Assembly: GCA_050740255.1 (NCBI GenBank)
Contig: JBOICV010000169.1
Coordinates: 1-28,856, forward strand
From: JBOICV01 sp050740255
Lineage (GTDB): Bacteria; Pseudomonadota; Gammaproteobacteria; Nevskiales; JBOICV01
Direction of reading: 5' to 3'
Length of the DNA: 28,856 bases
This document shows positions 1 through 7,426 of this stretch, in pieces. The notes under the pieces are model-generated. The model had not been told where the DNA came from, ran no database searches, and saw only the letters and a program-made list of their open reading frames with translations. Numbering within the stretch: position 1 is the stretch's first letter; each line of letters opens with the position of its first letter. Made by a program: the position numbers and the translations under genes.

Positions 1-997
1 TGGGGCGCTGCAAGGCGTTGGCGTCCACGCCGCCGGTCAGCACCTTGCCGGAGGACGGCGCGACGGTGTTGTAGGCGCGCGCCAGACGGGTGATGGAGTC
101 CAGCAGAATCACCACGTCGCGCTTGTGCTCGACCAGGCGCCGGGCTTTCTCGATCACGATATCCGCCACCTGCACGTGACGGGTAGCCGGCTCGTCGAAG
201 GTCGAGGAAATCACCTCGCCCTTGACCGAACGCTCCATCTCGGTGACTTCTTCCGGCCGCTCGTCGATCAGCAGCACGATCAGATAACACTCGGGATGGT
301 TGGCCGCAATCGAATGCGCGATGTTCTGCAGCATCATGGTTTTGCCGGCCTTGGGCGGGGATACGATCAGCCCGCGCTGGCCTTTGCCGAAAGGCGCCAC
401 CATGTCGATGATGCGCGCGGTGATGTCCTCGGTACTGCCATTGCCCAGTTCCATCTTCAGCCGGCTATTGGGGAATAGCGGGGTCAGATTCTCGAAGGGT
501 ACCTTGTGCCGGGACGCTTCCGGCGTTTCGAAATTGAGGTGGTCCACTTTCAGCAAAGCGAAGTAACGCTCGCCTTCCTTCGGCGGCCGGATCAGACCAG
601 CGATGGTGTCGCCGGTGCGCAGCGAGAAGCGGCGGATCTGGCTGGGCGATACATAAATGTCGTCCGGGCCGGCCTGGAAGGAACCGTCGGCCGAACGCAG
701 GAAGCCATAGCCGTCCGGCATGATTTCCAATACGCCGTCGCCGGCAATCTGCTCGCCGCGGCGCGCATGCGCCTTCAGCAGCGAAAAGATGACGTCGGTT
801 TTCTTGGCGCGCGAAACATTCTCGAGCTGCATTTGCTGGGCCAGTTCGAGCAGTTCCGCCGCGCTCTTGCGCTTCAACTCGGTGAGGTTCAACACCTCCC
901 CGGTCGGGCGGCGGCTCTGGTCGCCGCTGGCTTCAGCTTCGGCGGCGAGTTCTTCTTGTTCAGAAACTTGGGAGAGGGGGCGGGTTTCCATATTCAT
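1..997 (-). CDS. rho: Transcription termination factor Rho (5' part; gene runs off the left edge)
   Basis: Rho is the hexameric RNA-dependent ATPase that terminates transcription of untranslated RNA. About 332 residues are present; the last 90 or so lie outside the window. An N-terminal domain beginning LNLTELK is at residues 36-42, followed by the cold-shock-like RNA-binding domain (GYGFLRSAD near 97-104, DDIYVSPSQIRRF near 112-124). The ATPase domain has Walker A SPPKAGKT at 213-220 and Walker B VVILLDS at 295-301. E. coli Rho starts at the residue equivalent to 36, so this protein has an acidic N-terminal extension of about 35 residues. ATG 997 is followed by a second in-frame ATG at 991, and neither has a convincing Shine-Dalgarno sequence. 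It lies downstream of trxA, separated by a terminator and a C-rich leader. Identity is very secure; the exact start is less so. Confidence 0.97.
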   Translation of the reverse strand, partial: MNMETRPLSQVSEQEELAAEAEASGDQSRRPTGEVLNLTELKRKSAAELLELAQQMQLENVSRAKKTDVIFSLLKAHARRGEQIAGDGVLEIMPDGYGFLRSADGSFQAGPDDIYVSPSQIRRFSLRTGDTIAGLIRPPKEGERYFALLKVDHLNFETPEASRHKVPFENLTPLFPNSRLKMELGNGSTEDITARIIDMVAPFGKGQRGLIVSPPKAGKTMMLQNIAHSIAANHPECYLIVLLIDERPEEVTEMERSVKGEVISSTFDEPATRHVQVADIVIEKARRLVEHKRDVVILLDSITRLARAYNTVAPSSGKVLTGGVDANALQRP

Positions 998-1082
998 GGA
1001 GTCAGGGGAGCCGGGGTGAGGACGACGCCGGCGATGGGGGCGCATAGGTGGGGAGTTCTGGTGTTGGTAGTGGGGGTGTTGG
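998..1082 (-). promoter_or_regulatory. C-rich, G-poor rho leader (rut-like region)
   Basis: On the coding (minus) strand, the 85 nt between the trxA terminator and the rho start hold about 47 C and only about 11 G by hand count. The first 40 nt contain almost no G and little scope for pairing. A C-over-G bubble of unstructured RNA is the known signature of Rho utilisation sites, and rho of E. coli is autoregulated by Rho-dependent attenuation in its leader. The sequence composition is observed; the regulatory role is inferred. No promoter was confidently found between the terminator and the gene. Confidence 0.5.
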
Positions 1083-1110
1083 AAAAAAAAGGGCCGGTGA
1101 TAACCGGCCC
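1083..1110 (-). terminator. Intrinsic terminator downstream of trxA
   Basis: On the minus strand there is a GGGCCGGT / ACCGGCCC stem (8 bp) with a four-base TATC loop, followed directly by eight T residues. It lies just beyond the trxA stop codon (1118) and before rho. This is a textbook Rho-independent terminator. It should separate trxA from rho transcription, fully or partly. Confidence 0.93.
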
Positions 1111-1117
1111 GCGATGG

Positions 1118-1444
1118 TTACAAATGGGGTTCCAGGAATTGTTCAAGCTGGCTCTTCGACAGTGCGCCAACCTTGGTCGCGGCAACTTCGCCGTTCTTGA
1201 ACAGCATCAGCGTAGGAATGCCGCGGATGCCGTACTTGGGCGGCGTCCTCGTGTTCTCGTCTACATTCAATTTGGCGACCTTGAGCTTGCCTTGGTATTT
1301 CGTGGCCAGCTCGTCGAGAATCGGCGCGATCATGCGGCAGGGTCCGCACCATTCGGCCCAGTAGTCCACCAGCACCGGAGTGGCGCTGTCGAGGACATCG
1401 GTTTTGAAGTTATCGTCGCTGGTCTTGCTGATATGTTGGTTCAT
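1118..1444 (-). CDS. trxA: Thioredoxin 1
   Basis: This is a cytoplasmic protein-disulfide reductant recycled by thioredoxin reductase. The 108-residue length is normal for the family. The active site WCGPC is at residues 32-36, inside the usual DYWAEWCGPCRM context. The cis-proline loop IPT is at 76-78 (Pro77), and the buried Asp equivalent (VDYW, Asp27) is present. A good ribosome-binding site (AGGAG) lies about 9 nt upstream of ATG 1444. It is divergent from rhlB and upstream of rho, the same neighbourhood as in E. coli. It ends at a strong intrinsic terminator. Confidence 0.98.
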   Translation of the reverse strand: MNQHISKTSDDNFKTDVLDSATPVLVDYWAEWCGPCRMIAPILDELATKYQGKLKVAKLNVDENTRTPPKYGIRGIPTLMLFKNGEVAATKVGALSKSQLEQFLEPHL

Positions 1445-1727
1445 GTGGAAAGACTCCTAAAGGCCGGCGCGGCACAGTCCACTGATATGGGGGCTGCACC
1501 GTTGAAGCACAAGCACGCCAAAACTGCGTGAGCGTGCCAGGTAACTGTTATGATGCGCGTCTTGAGCCGGCTTTTACGCTGACAACGAAGGGAGAGGGTT
1601 TCGGCGCCGTGTGAGCTGCTTACGACGCACACGCTTCAAGCTCTGATCTCTATTTGAGCCCAACTCCAACCGATTTGCAAGCCTTATTTGAGGGCGTGCT
1701 GGCCCGGCACCGTTAACCAGTACCGTT
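1445..1727. other. Divergent intergenic region between trxA and rhlB
   Basis: These 283 bp must hold the promoters for trxA (minus) and rhlB (plus). No -35/-10 pair with convincing spacing was identified on either strand, and no repeat or small gene is evident. The trxA ribosome-binding site is at its left end. rhlB has no clear Shine-Dalgarno sequence upstream of ATG 1728. Confidence 0.5.
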
Positions 1728-3041
1728 ATGACGCAACCGCAACATTTGAGTAGCGAACGCTTTCAAAGTTTCGCACTCCACCCAAAATTACTGCAAGGCA
1801 TCGCCGATCTCGGCTTTGACCACTGCACGCCGATCCAGGCGCGCACGCTGCCGCTGGCGCTGGCGGGGCAGGATGTGGCCGGACAAGCCCAGACCGGCAC
1901 CGGCAAAACCGTCGCCTTTCTGCTGGCAAGCATGCATCGCCTCCTGACGCGCACACCGGATCCACGGCGCAAACCGACCCAGCCGCGCATGCTGGTGCTG
2001 GCGCCGACCCGCGAGCTGGCGATCCAGGTGCACAAGGACGCCGTGCAGCTCGGACGGCATACCGAGCTCAAGCTGGGTTTGGCTTACGGCGGTACCGACT
2101 ACGAAAAGCAGCGCGAGCAGCTTGCCGCTGGTTGCGACATTCTGATCGGCACACCGGGCCGCATCATCGATTACTTCAAGCAGCACGTCTTCGACTTGAA
2201 GATGATTGAGGTGGTGGTGCTGGACGAAGCTGACCGGATGTTTGATCTGGGCTTCATCAACGATATTCGCTTCGTGCTGCGCAAGATGCCACCGGCACAA
2301 CAACGTTTGAATATGCTGTTCTCCGCCACCCTGTCCTATCGCGTGCTCGAGCTGGCCTACGAGCATATGAACAACCCGCAGATGGCCAAGATCGAGACCG
2401 ACAAGGTCACGGTCGACCGCGTGCGCCAGGTGCTTTACCACGTTAGCAACGAGGAAAAGATCCCGCTGCTGCTAGGCTTGTTGCACCAGATGCAGCCGGT
2501 GCGCACGCTGGTCTTCGTCAATACCAAGCGCATGGGCGATATCCTCGAACAAAAGCTGGTTCGCCGCGGCTGGAACGCAGCGGTAATGTCGGGCGATGTG
2601 CCGCAGAAAAAGCGCTTGCGGCTGTTGCGCGAGTTTCACGAGGGCAAGTTGCCGATCCTGGTCGCAACCGATGTCGCGGCGCGCGGGCTGCATATTCCGG
2701 ACGTCAGCCATGTGTTTAACTTCGATCTGCCGCAGGACGCGGAGGACTACGTGCACCGCATCGGCCGCACCGCCCGCGCGGGCGCCTACGGCGATGCCAT
2801 CTCGTTGTGCTGCGAGACCTATGTATATTCGCTGCCGGAAATACAGAAATATGTCGGCCACAAGCTTCCTACTGCGGCCATTACGCCTGAGTTGCTGCAT
2901 GCGCCGCAGCGGCCGCGCATCGAGGGGGCATCGGCTACCGCCCAATCCGACGAGGAGCAACGGCTCCCCAAACCAGCGCACCACGACAAATCACGCCGAC
3001 CCCGTCGGCGCGGCCCGAAACCGCCGCGCCCGGCCGCCTGA
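1728..3041 (+). CDS. rhlB: DEAD-box ATP-dependent RNA helicase RhlB
   Basis: This is an RNA-unwinding ATPase that in E. coli is part of the RNase E degradosome. The protein has 437 residues. It has the Q motif with CTPIQ at 33-37, motif I AQTGTGKT at 54-61, PTREL at 93-97, DEAD at 166-169, SAT at 199-201, ATDVAARGLHIP at 313-324 and HRIGRTARAG at 343-352. Blocks such as FALHPK near the N-terminus and RLNMLFSATLSYRV match RhlB specifically rather than RhlE, SrmB or CsdA. The C-terminal tail after about 390 is basic, low-complexity and rich in R and P, as in RhlB. Divergence from trxA-rho matches the known RhlB neighbourhood and supports the assignment. Its stop is 7 bp from the convergent yrfG-like gene. 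Confidence 0.95.
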   Translation: MTQPQHLSSERFQSFALHPKLLQGIADLGFDHCTPIQARTLPLALAGQDVAGQAQTGTGKTVAFLLASMHRLLTRTPDPRRKPTQPRMLVLAPTRELAIQVHKDAVQLGRHTELKLGLAYGGTDYEKQREQLAAGCDILIGTPGRIIDYFKQHVFDLKMIEVVVLDEADRMFDLGFINDIRFVLRKMPPAQQRLNMLFSATLSYRVLELAYEHMNNPQMAKIETDKVTVDRVRQVLYHVSNEEKIPLLLGLLHQMQPVRTLVFVNTKRMGDILEQKLVRRGWNAAVMSGDVPQKKRLRLLREFHEGKLPILVATDVAARGLHIPDVSHVFNFDLPQDAEDYVHRIGRTARAGAYGDAISLCCETYVYSLPEIQKYVGHKLPTAAITPELLHAPQRPRIEGASATAQSDEEQRLPKPAHHDKSRRPRRRGPKPPRPAA

Positions 3042-3048
3042 ACAAGCG

Positions 3049-3717
3049 CTAACTTCTAGGCGTTAGTTCCACCAGCCGGTGGACAGATGGCAGTTCCTCC
3101 GCTGCCACGGGTGGTGACTGGCTATCCGGATGCAGTAAATGAATCACCTGGGCGACACCGAAGCGTTGTGCCGCACGTAGCACCGGCAGACTGTCATCCA
3201 CCATCAAGGCGCGGGCCGGTACAAACGGTAAGCTCGCCGCTAGCGCAGGCCAGAAGCGGTCATCTTCCTTGGCAAACCCAAGCGTGTGCGAACTGACCAC
3301 GTGCTCGAACTGCCCGGCCAGGCCGGTCCGCTGCATCTTCAGAACCACGACTTTCGGATGCGCGTTGGTAACGAGCCACAGGCGTTTGCCGAGAGCGTGC
3401 GCCGCCGCCAGAAATTCGACAACACCCGGCAGCGGCGCGATACGATCGGCGGCCTCGTGTTTAAGCGCGAGCACGTCCATTTCCAGCTCGCGGCTCCAAT
3501 AATCCACGCAATACCACTCCAGCCGCCCACGCAGAGCAGCGAAGCGCGGCGCCAGCGCCTCCCTGGCCTCGTCCGCAGCCAGGCCCCGCAACTCGGCATA
3601 CTTCAGCGGCACATGCTCGCGCCAGAAGTGGTTGTCGTAGTGCAGGTCCAGCAGCGTGCCGTCCATATCCAGCAGGACGGTGTCGATCCGACTCCAGTCG
3701 AGGCTCGCGGTCATCAC
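3049..3717 (-). CDS. yrfG: HAD-superfamily GMP/IMP nucleotidase, YrfG-like
   Basis: This is a HAD phosphatase of 222 residues. It has motif I LLDMDGTLLDL with nucleophile Asp17 and Asp19, motif II T117 in LVTNAHPK, motif III K150 (FAKEDDRFW), and motif IV MVDDS at 172-176. The stretch DNHFWREHVPLKYAE and the WYCVDYWSREL block are characteristic of YrfG, which dephosphorylates purine nucleotides such as GMP and IMP. The first start is GTG 3717, directly followed by ATG 3714; the choice is uncertain because no clear ribosome-binding site is visible. It is divergent from cysQ across a palindromic element. In several gammaproteobacteria yrfG, nudE and cysQ cluster; nudE is absent here. Confidence 0.85.
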   Translation of the reverse strand: MMTASLDWSRIDTVLLDMDGTLLDLHYDNHFWREHVPLKYAELRGLAADEAREALAPRFAALRGRLEWYCVDYWSRELEMDVLALKHEAADRIAPLPGVVEFLAAAHALGKRLWLVTNAHPKVVVLKMQRTGLAGQFEHVVSSHTLGFAKEDDRFWPALAASLPFVPARALMVDDSLPVLRAAQRFGVAQVIHLLHPDSQSPPVAAEELPSVHRLVELTPRS

Positions 3718-3742
3718 GGTATGATACCGGCGATATTTGGCC

Positions 3743-3904
3743 AGTGTCCTGAGTTGGAAATAAGCGCAATAAATCGCGAAGGGATAAGCCCGCGAGACAA
3801 GGCGCGACGAGGAGTCATAGTGGTGACTATGGCGATGACGAGCAACGCAGTATTGCGGGCTTAGACCGAGCGAGAATTGATGCGGATTTCCAACTCAGGG
3901 CACT
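3743..3904. repeat. 162-bp concentric palindrome, MITE-like element
   Basis: The outer arms 3743-3761 and 3886-3904 are inverted repeats matching at 18 of 19 positions. Inner arms TAAGCCCGC (3785-3793) and GCGGGCTTA (3855-3863) pair perfectly. A central hairpin CATAGT (3816-3821) / ACTATG (3826-3831) has the same centre, about 3823.5. The whole segment can therefore fold as one long imperfect hairpin. It codes for nothing and fills most of the yrfG-cysQ divergent region, ending 7 bp before the cysQ start. This architecture fits a miniature inverted-repeat transposable element. No clear target-site duplication was seen, and no second copy exists in the window. Confidence 0.65.
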
Positions 3905-3911
3905 AACTCTC

Positions 3912-4712
3912 ATGAAAGAAGAAGCGCTCGAACTGTTGCCGGAAGTGGTCAAGATTGCCCGCGATGCCGGACGAAAAATCCTGGAAATCTACGCCGCCGG
4001 CTTCGAGGTCACCCATAAGGACGACCGTTCGCCGCTGACGGCCGCTGATCTTGCCGCGCACAGCCTGATCATGGCCAGCCTGGAGGCCTTCGCACCGGAT
4101 TATCCGCGCCTGTCCGAAGAAGGCAGCGAGATTTCCTTCGCCGAGCGGCGGCAGTGGCAAAGCTACTGGCTTATTGATCCGCTCGATGGCACGCGCGAGT
4201 TCGTGCAGCGCACCGGCGAGTTCACCGTCAACATCGCCTTGATTCACCAGCAGCGTCCGGTGCTCGGCGTGGTCCATGTGCCGGCGCAGGACACCAGCTA
4301 TTTCGCCGCGCAGGGCGCTGGCGCCTGGAGGCAGGCCGGCGATGGGCCGCTGGATGCGATTTATACGCGGCGGGCGCCCAGCGAGTTGCATGTTCTGGCG
4401 TCGCGCTCGCACCCCTCCGAGCGCGACGCCAAGCTGCTGGCCAAACTGCCGATACATACGGAGTTGAACGCGGGCAGCGCGCTGAAGTTTGGCTTGGTAG
4501 CCGAGGGCCAGGCGGATTTTTATCCGCGCCTGGGTCCGACTTCGGAATGGGACACCGCGGCCGGCCAGTGCGTGGTCGAGCAAGCCGGTGGCCTGGTGGT
4601 CGGCACCGACTTCAAACCCTTGCGCTATAACGCCAAGGACAGCCTGCTGAATCCCGATTTCTACGTCTTCGGCGATCCGCTCTATCACTGGAAAAGCCTG
4701 CTGACGACATGA
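3912..4712 (+). CDS. cysQ: 3'(2'),5'-bisphosphate nucleotidase CysQ
   Basis: CysQ hydrolyses 3'-phosphoadenosine 5'-phosphate (PAP), a by-product of sulfate assimilation, to AMP. The 266-residue protein has the metal-dependent, lithium-sensitive inositol-phosphatase fold. Signatures are LSEEGSE with Glu70, WLIDPLDGTREF with Asp89 and Asp92, and SEWDTAAGQ with Asp214. KDDRSPLTAADLAAH near 36-50 is the usual first substrate-loop motif. ATG 3912 lies just 7 bp beyond the palindromic element and has no visible Shine-Dalgarno sequence, so the element forms nearly all of the mRNA leader or promoter region. The family call is secure. Activity on PAP rather than another inositol-like phosphate rests on the CysQ-like motifs and context. 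Confidence 0.92.
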   Translation: MKEEALELLPEVVKIARDAGRKILEIYAAGFEVTHKDDRSPLTAADLAAHSLIMASLEAFAPDYPRLSEEGSEISFAERRQWQSYWLIDPLDGTREFVQRTGEFTVNIALIHQQRPVLGVVHVPAQDTSYFAAQGAGAWRQAGDGPLDAIYTRRAPSELHVLASRSHPSERDAKLLAKLPIHTELNAGSALKFGLVAEGQADFYPRLGPTSEWDTAAGQCVVEQAGGLVVGTDFKPLRYNAKDSLLNPDFYVFGDPLYHWKSLLTT

Positions 4713-4747
4713 GCGCGGACGGTGTTCAACACGTCCCTGTGACTGGG

Positions 4748-4794
4748 TCCCGGCCATTCCCCCGGATCGAGTCCGGGGCAGGCTCTGGCCGGGA
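4748..4794. repeat. REP-like nested hairpin
   Basis: The outer inverted repeat TCCCGGCCA (4748-4756) / TGGCCGGGA (4786-4794) encloses an inner one, CCCCGGA (4760-4766) / TCCGGGG (4772-4778). Both are perfect. The sequence ends in GGCCGGGATGACGA, resembling the widely dispersed extragenic palindromes of proteobacteria. It lies between cysQ and murI, 13 bp before the murI start. Confidence 0.7.
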
Positions 4795-4807
4795 TGACGA
4801 GTAGGCC

Positions 4808-5665
4808 ATGATGGAAGTTGACGGTAGTGGGCCAATTGGCATTTTTGACTCCGGTGTCGGTGGGCTTTCGGTATGGCGCGAAATCGTCAAACTGCTGCCG
4901 CAGGAAAACACAATTTATTTCGCCGATCAGGCGCATGTGCCCTACGGCCCGCGCGGCGAAACCGAGATTCGCCACTTCTGCGATCGCATCACCCGCTTTC
5001 TGCAGACCAAGGCTTGCAAGGCCGTGGTGGTCGCCTGCAACACCGCCTCCGCGGCCGCGCTCAAATATCTGCGCGAGAGTTTTCCGGATTTACCCAGCGT
5101 GGGCATGGAGCCGGCCGTCAAACCCGCGGCGGAAACGACACGCACCAAGGTGGTCGGCATCCTCGCTACGCCGGCTACGTTTCAGGGGCGCCTGTTTGCC
5201 GCGACCGCCGGCCGTTACGCCTACGCCAGGGGCGTCACGCTGATCAGTCAGGTTTGTCCGGGACTGGCCGAGCAGGTGGAAGCCGGAAAACTGGATACGG
5301 CCGATACCGAGCAAATGCTAAGGGACTGGCTGGCGCCGATGCTGGCGGCGCGCGCCGACCGCGTGGTGCTCGCCTGCAGCCACTATCCTTTTGTAATTGA
5401 AACGATTCGCCGCATCGTCGGCCCGGACGTGAACGTCATCGATCCCGCACCGGCAGTCGCCCGCCACGTGCAGCGCGTGCTGACTGCGGCGCAACTGCTG
5501 GCGTCGCCGGACATACCAGCGCAGCATCGCTTTTACACCAGCGAAGCTCCGGCCGGCATGCAGCGACTGCTACTGCAACTGGTCGGCGTAGCCGCAACGC
5601 CTCTCGCCATGCGTTGGGACAGTAACGGCGAACTTCAGGAAATGGCGGCGGAGCGCGCCGCCTGA
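4808..5665 (+). CDS. murI: Glutamate racemase
   Basis: MurI makes D-glutamate for peptidoglycan by cofactor-independent racemisation with two cysteines. The 285-residue protein has FDSGVGGLSV at 13-22 (Asp14, Ser15), PYGPRG at 45-50, ACNTAS at 76-81 (catalytic Cys77) and ACSHYP at 189-194 (catalytic Cys190, His192). Most family members read GC-T-H at the second site, so A-C-S-H is a conservative variant. Two consecutive ATG codons (4808, 4811) open the gene, with a weak ribosome-binding site at best. The REP-like hairpin sits directly upstream. The family length is normal. Confidence 0.96.
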   Translation: MMEVDGSGPIGIFDSGVGGLSVWREIVKLLPQENTIYFADQAHVPYGPRGETEIRHFCDRITRFLQTKACKAVVVACNTASAAALKYLRESFPDLPSVGMEPAVKPAAETTRTKVVGILATPATFQGRLFAATAGRYAYARGVTLISQVCPGLAEQVEAGKLDTADTEQMLRDWLAPMLAARADRVVLACSHYPFVIETIRRIVGPDVNVIDPAPAVARHVQRVLTAAQLLASPDIPAQHRFYTSEAPAGMQRLLLQLVGVAATPLAMRWDSNGELQEMAAERAA

Positions 5666-5755
5666 CTTCTACTGCTAGGCGGCGCTTAGAGATTCGATTC
5701 GCTGCAAGCATGCGCTAACATGCGCTCACCTTAAGTTTGCCTGCGTGGAGAATCC

Positions 5756-6742
5756 ATGCTTACTGCCTATCAACGAAAAGACGCCCAGTTACAGCGCGTC
5801 CACGCGGTCAATTTCGTGGAGATTGAAAAAGACACCGTCTGGATCGATTTGCACAACCCGACCGAAGACGAGGAAGGCATCGCCGAAGACGCCTTGCGCC
5901 TCAATCTGCCGACGCGCGAGGAAATGCGCGACATCGAGGAGTCGAGCCGGCTGTATGCGGAGAACGGTGCGCTGTATATGACGGCCACGGTGCCGGCTTT
6001 TTCGGACTCCGACTACCCCAGCACGACGGAAATCACCTTTGTGCTGACGCCGCGTTGTCTGGTGACCGTGCGCTACGCCGAACCCAAGTCCTTTCGGGCC
6101 TTTGCCAGTCATGCCGAGCGCCAGCCCAATGTTTGCCAATCGGCAGAAAGCACGCTGGCCGGCCTGATTCAGGCGATCCAGTCACGCATCGCCGACATTC
6201 TGGAGCGCGTGGCGGCGGACAACGATTCGCTGTCGCGCCGGGTACTGGACCGGCCGCAGGTACAGATCAAGCGAGCCGACGGCAAGCTGGACTTCGAGGA
6301 TCTGCTGCGCCGGCTGGGCAGAAACCAGACGCTGGTCGCCAAGTCGCGCGAAAGCCTGATGAGCGTTACCCGACTGATGGGTTTTCTCTCGCGCAGCAAC
6401 CCGGAAGTGCAGATCAGCGCCGGACTGCGCGATGAGCTGTCGGTGCTGGTGCACGACGCCCGCTCGCTGATCGATCACACGGCCTATCTGTCCGGCAATA
6501 TCAATTTCGAGCTCGACGCCATACTGGGCATGCTGAGCGCGGAGCAAAGCAGCATCATCAAGATATTCACGGTTGCGGCGGTGGTATTTCTGCCGCCGAC
6601 GCTGGTCGCCAGCATCTACGGCATGAACTTCGATTTCATGCCGGAGTTGGCCTGGAAGCTGGGCTATCCGTTCGCCCTACTGCTGATGGTGCTGTCCGTG
6701 GTGTTTCCTTACGCCTGGTTCAAGCGCAAGGGCTGGCTTTAG
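5756..6742 (+). CDS. corA: CorA-family magnesium/cobalt transport protein
   Basis: This is an inner-membrane pentameric divalent-cation channel. The protein has 328 residues: a large cytoplasmic domain, mostly alpha-helical after about 140, then two transmembrane helices near 268-288 and 301-321. The selectivity motif YGMNF at 288-292 follows TM1, and MPEL at 295-298 lies in the periplasmic loop. The C-terminus is short and basic (FKRKGWL). ATG 5756 has a GGAG ribosome-binding site 5 nt upstream. It is 90 bp downstream of murI and converges on mtnC with a 7-bp gap. CorA is the best family label; the physiological metal cannot be read from sequence. Confidence 0.93.
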   Translation: MLTAYQRKDAQLQRVHAVNFVEIEKDTVWIDLHNPTEDEEGIAEDALRLNLPTREEMRDIEESSRLYAENGALYMTATVPAFSDSDYPSTTEITFVLTPRCLVTVRYAEPKSFRAFASHAERQPNVCQSAESTLAGLIQAIQSRIADILERVAADNDSLSRRVLDRPQVQIKRADGKLDFEDLLRRLGRNQTLVAKSRESLMSVTRLMGFLSRSNPEVQISAGLRDELSVLVHDARSLIDHTAYLSGNINFELDAILGMLSAEQSSIIKIFTVAAVVFLPPTLVASIYGMNFDFMPELAWKLGYPFALLLMVLSVVFPYAWFKRKGWL

Positions 6743-6749
6743 GTTTCTG

Positions 6750-7424
6750 CTAAAGGCGAATTTCGTCGAAATTCGTCACTCGCTGGTGTCGCGCTGCGGA
6801 ACCTAGCGTGCCATCGCGCACCACTTGGGCGGTCTGCATCCCCGCCGTAGCTGCCGCGTCCAGCTCTTCGGCGATGTCGGACAAAAATATTATTTCAGCG
6901 GCCGCACAGCGGGTTTCCTGGGCGATACGCTGATACGAGGCAGCTTCGCGCTTGCCACCGACATGGGTATCGAAATAGCCGCTGAATAGCGGCGTCAAGT
7001 CACCGAAGGGCGTGTGCCCGAAAATCAGTTTTTGTGCCTGCACCGAGCCGGAAGAATACACGTAGAGTTTTCTGCCGGCGGCGTACCAGCGGCGCAAGCA
7101 ATTCGGGACATCGGGATAAATGTGGCCGGTGAAGTCGCCGTTTTTGTAACCGACTTCCCAGATGCGGCCTTGCAGGGCTTTGAGCGGCGTTATCTTTTTG
7201 TCTTCGTCTATCCAGCGCAAAAGCTCGGCGATCGCCGCTTCCTGGTCGAGTACCCGGCCCGCTTCCCGGCTTACCGCAGCGAGCTGCTCACGCACAAAGC
7301 TATCGTTGGCGTGCGTGCGCACGAACTCCGGCAAGCGCGCCCGTGCGTAAGGAAACAGGACTTTGTGAACGAAGGCGATGTCGGTGGTGGTGCCTTCGAT
7401 GTCAGTCAGAATGGCGCTGATCAA
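6750..7424 (-). CDS. mtnC: Enolase-phosphatase E1 (methionine salvage)
   Basis: MtnC is a bifunctional HAD enzyme. It enolises 2,3-diketo-5-methylthiopentyl-1-phosphate and dephosphorylates it to the acireductone used by MtnD. The 224-residue protein has LTDIEGTTTD with Asp8 and Glu10, SSGSVQAQ with Ser125, VGGKREAASY with Lys158, and FLSDIAEELDAA with Asp183. No ATG or GTG occurs near the conserved N-terminus. The supported start is TTG 7424, with GAGGG (7429-7433) 4 nt upstream. Reading further upstream in this frame gives unrelated sequence antisense-like to mtnD coding. It is the last gene of mtnB-mtnD-mtnC. The start and its ribosome-binding site appear to derive from, or abut, a dispersed hairpin repeat. 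Confidence 0.93.
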   Translation of the reverse strand: MISAILTDIEGTTTDIAFVHKVLFPYARARLPEFVRTHANDSFVREQLAAVSREAGRVLDQEAAIAELLRWIDEDKKITPLKALQGRIWEVGYKNGDFTGHIYPDVPNCLRRWYAAGRKLYVYSSGSVQAQKLIFGHTPFGDLTPLFSGYFDTHVGGKREAASYQRIAQETRCAAAEIIFLSDIAEELDAAATAGMQTAQVVRDGTLGSAARHQRVTNFDEIRL

Positions 7425-7426
7425 TG

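Noticed and set aside
994..1185. Minus-strand 63-codon frame ending at the rho start with an ATGA overlap, a possible rho leader peptide
   Set aside because: Its start lies inside trxA and it reads through the trxA terminator. No internal start with a ribosome-binding site lies in the leader itself.
506..1531. A 341-codon plus-strand frame spanning rho and trxA
   Set aside because: It is antisense to two highly conserved genes and crosses their terminator. Its composition is shadow-like.
1760..2441. Several minus-strand frames opposite rhlB
   Set aside because: All are mirror frames of a well-conserved helicase and have no recognisable protein features.
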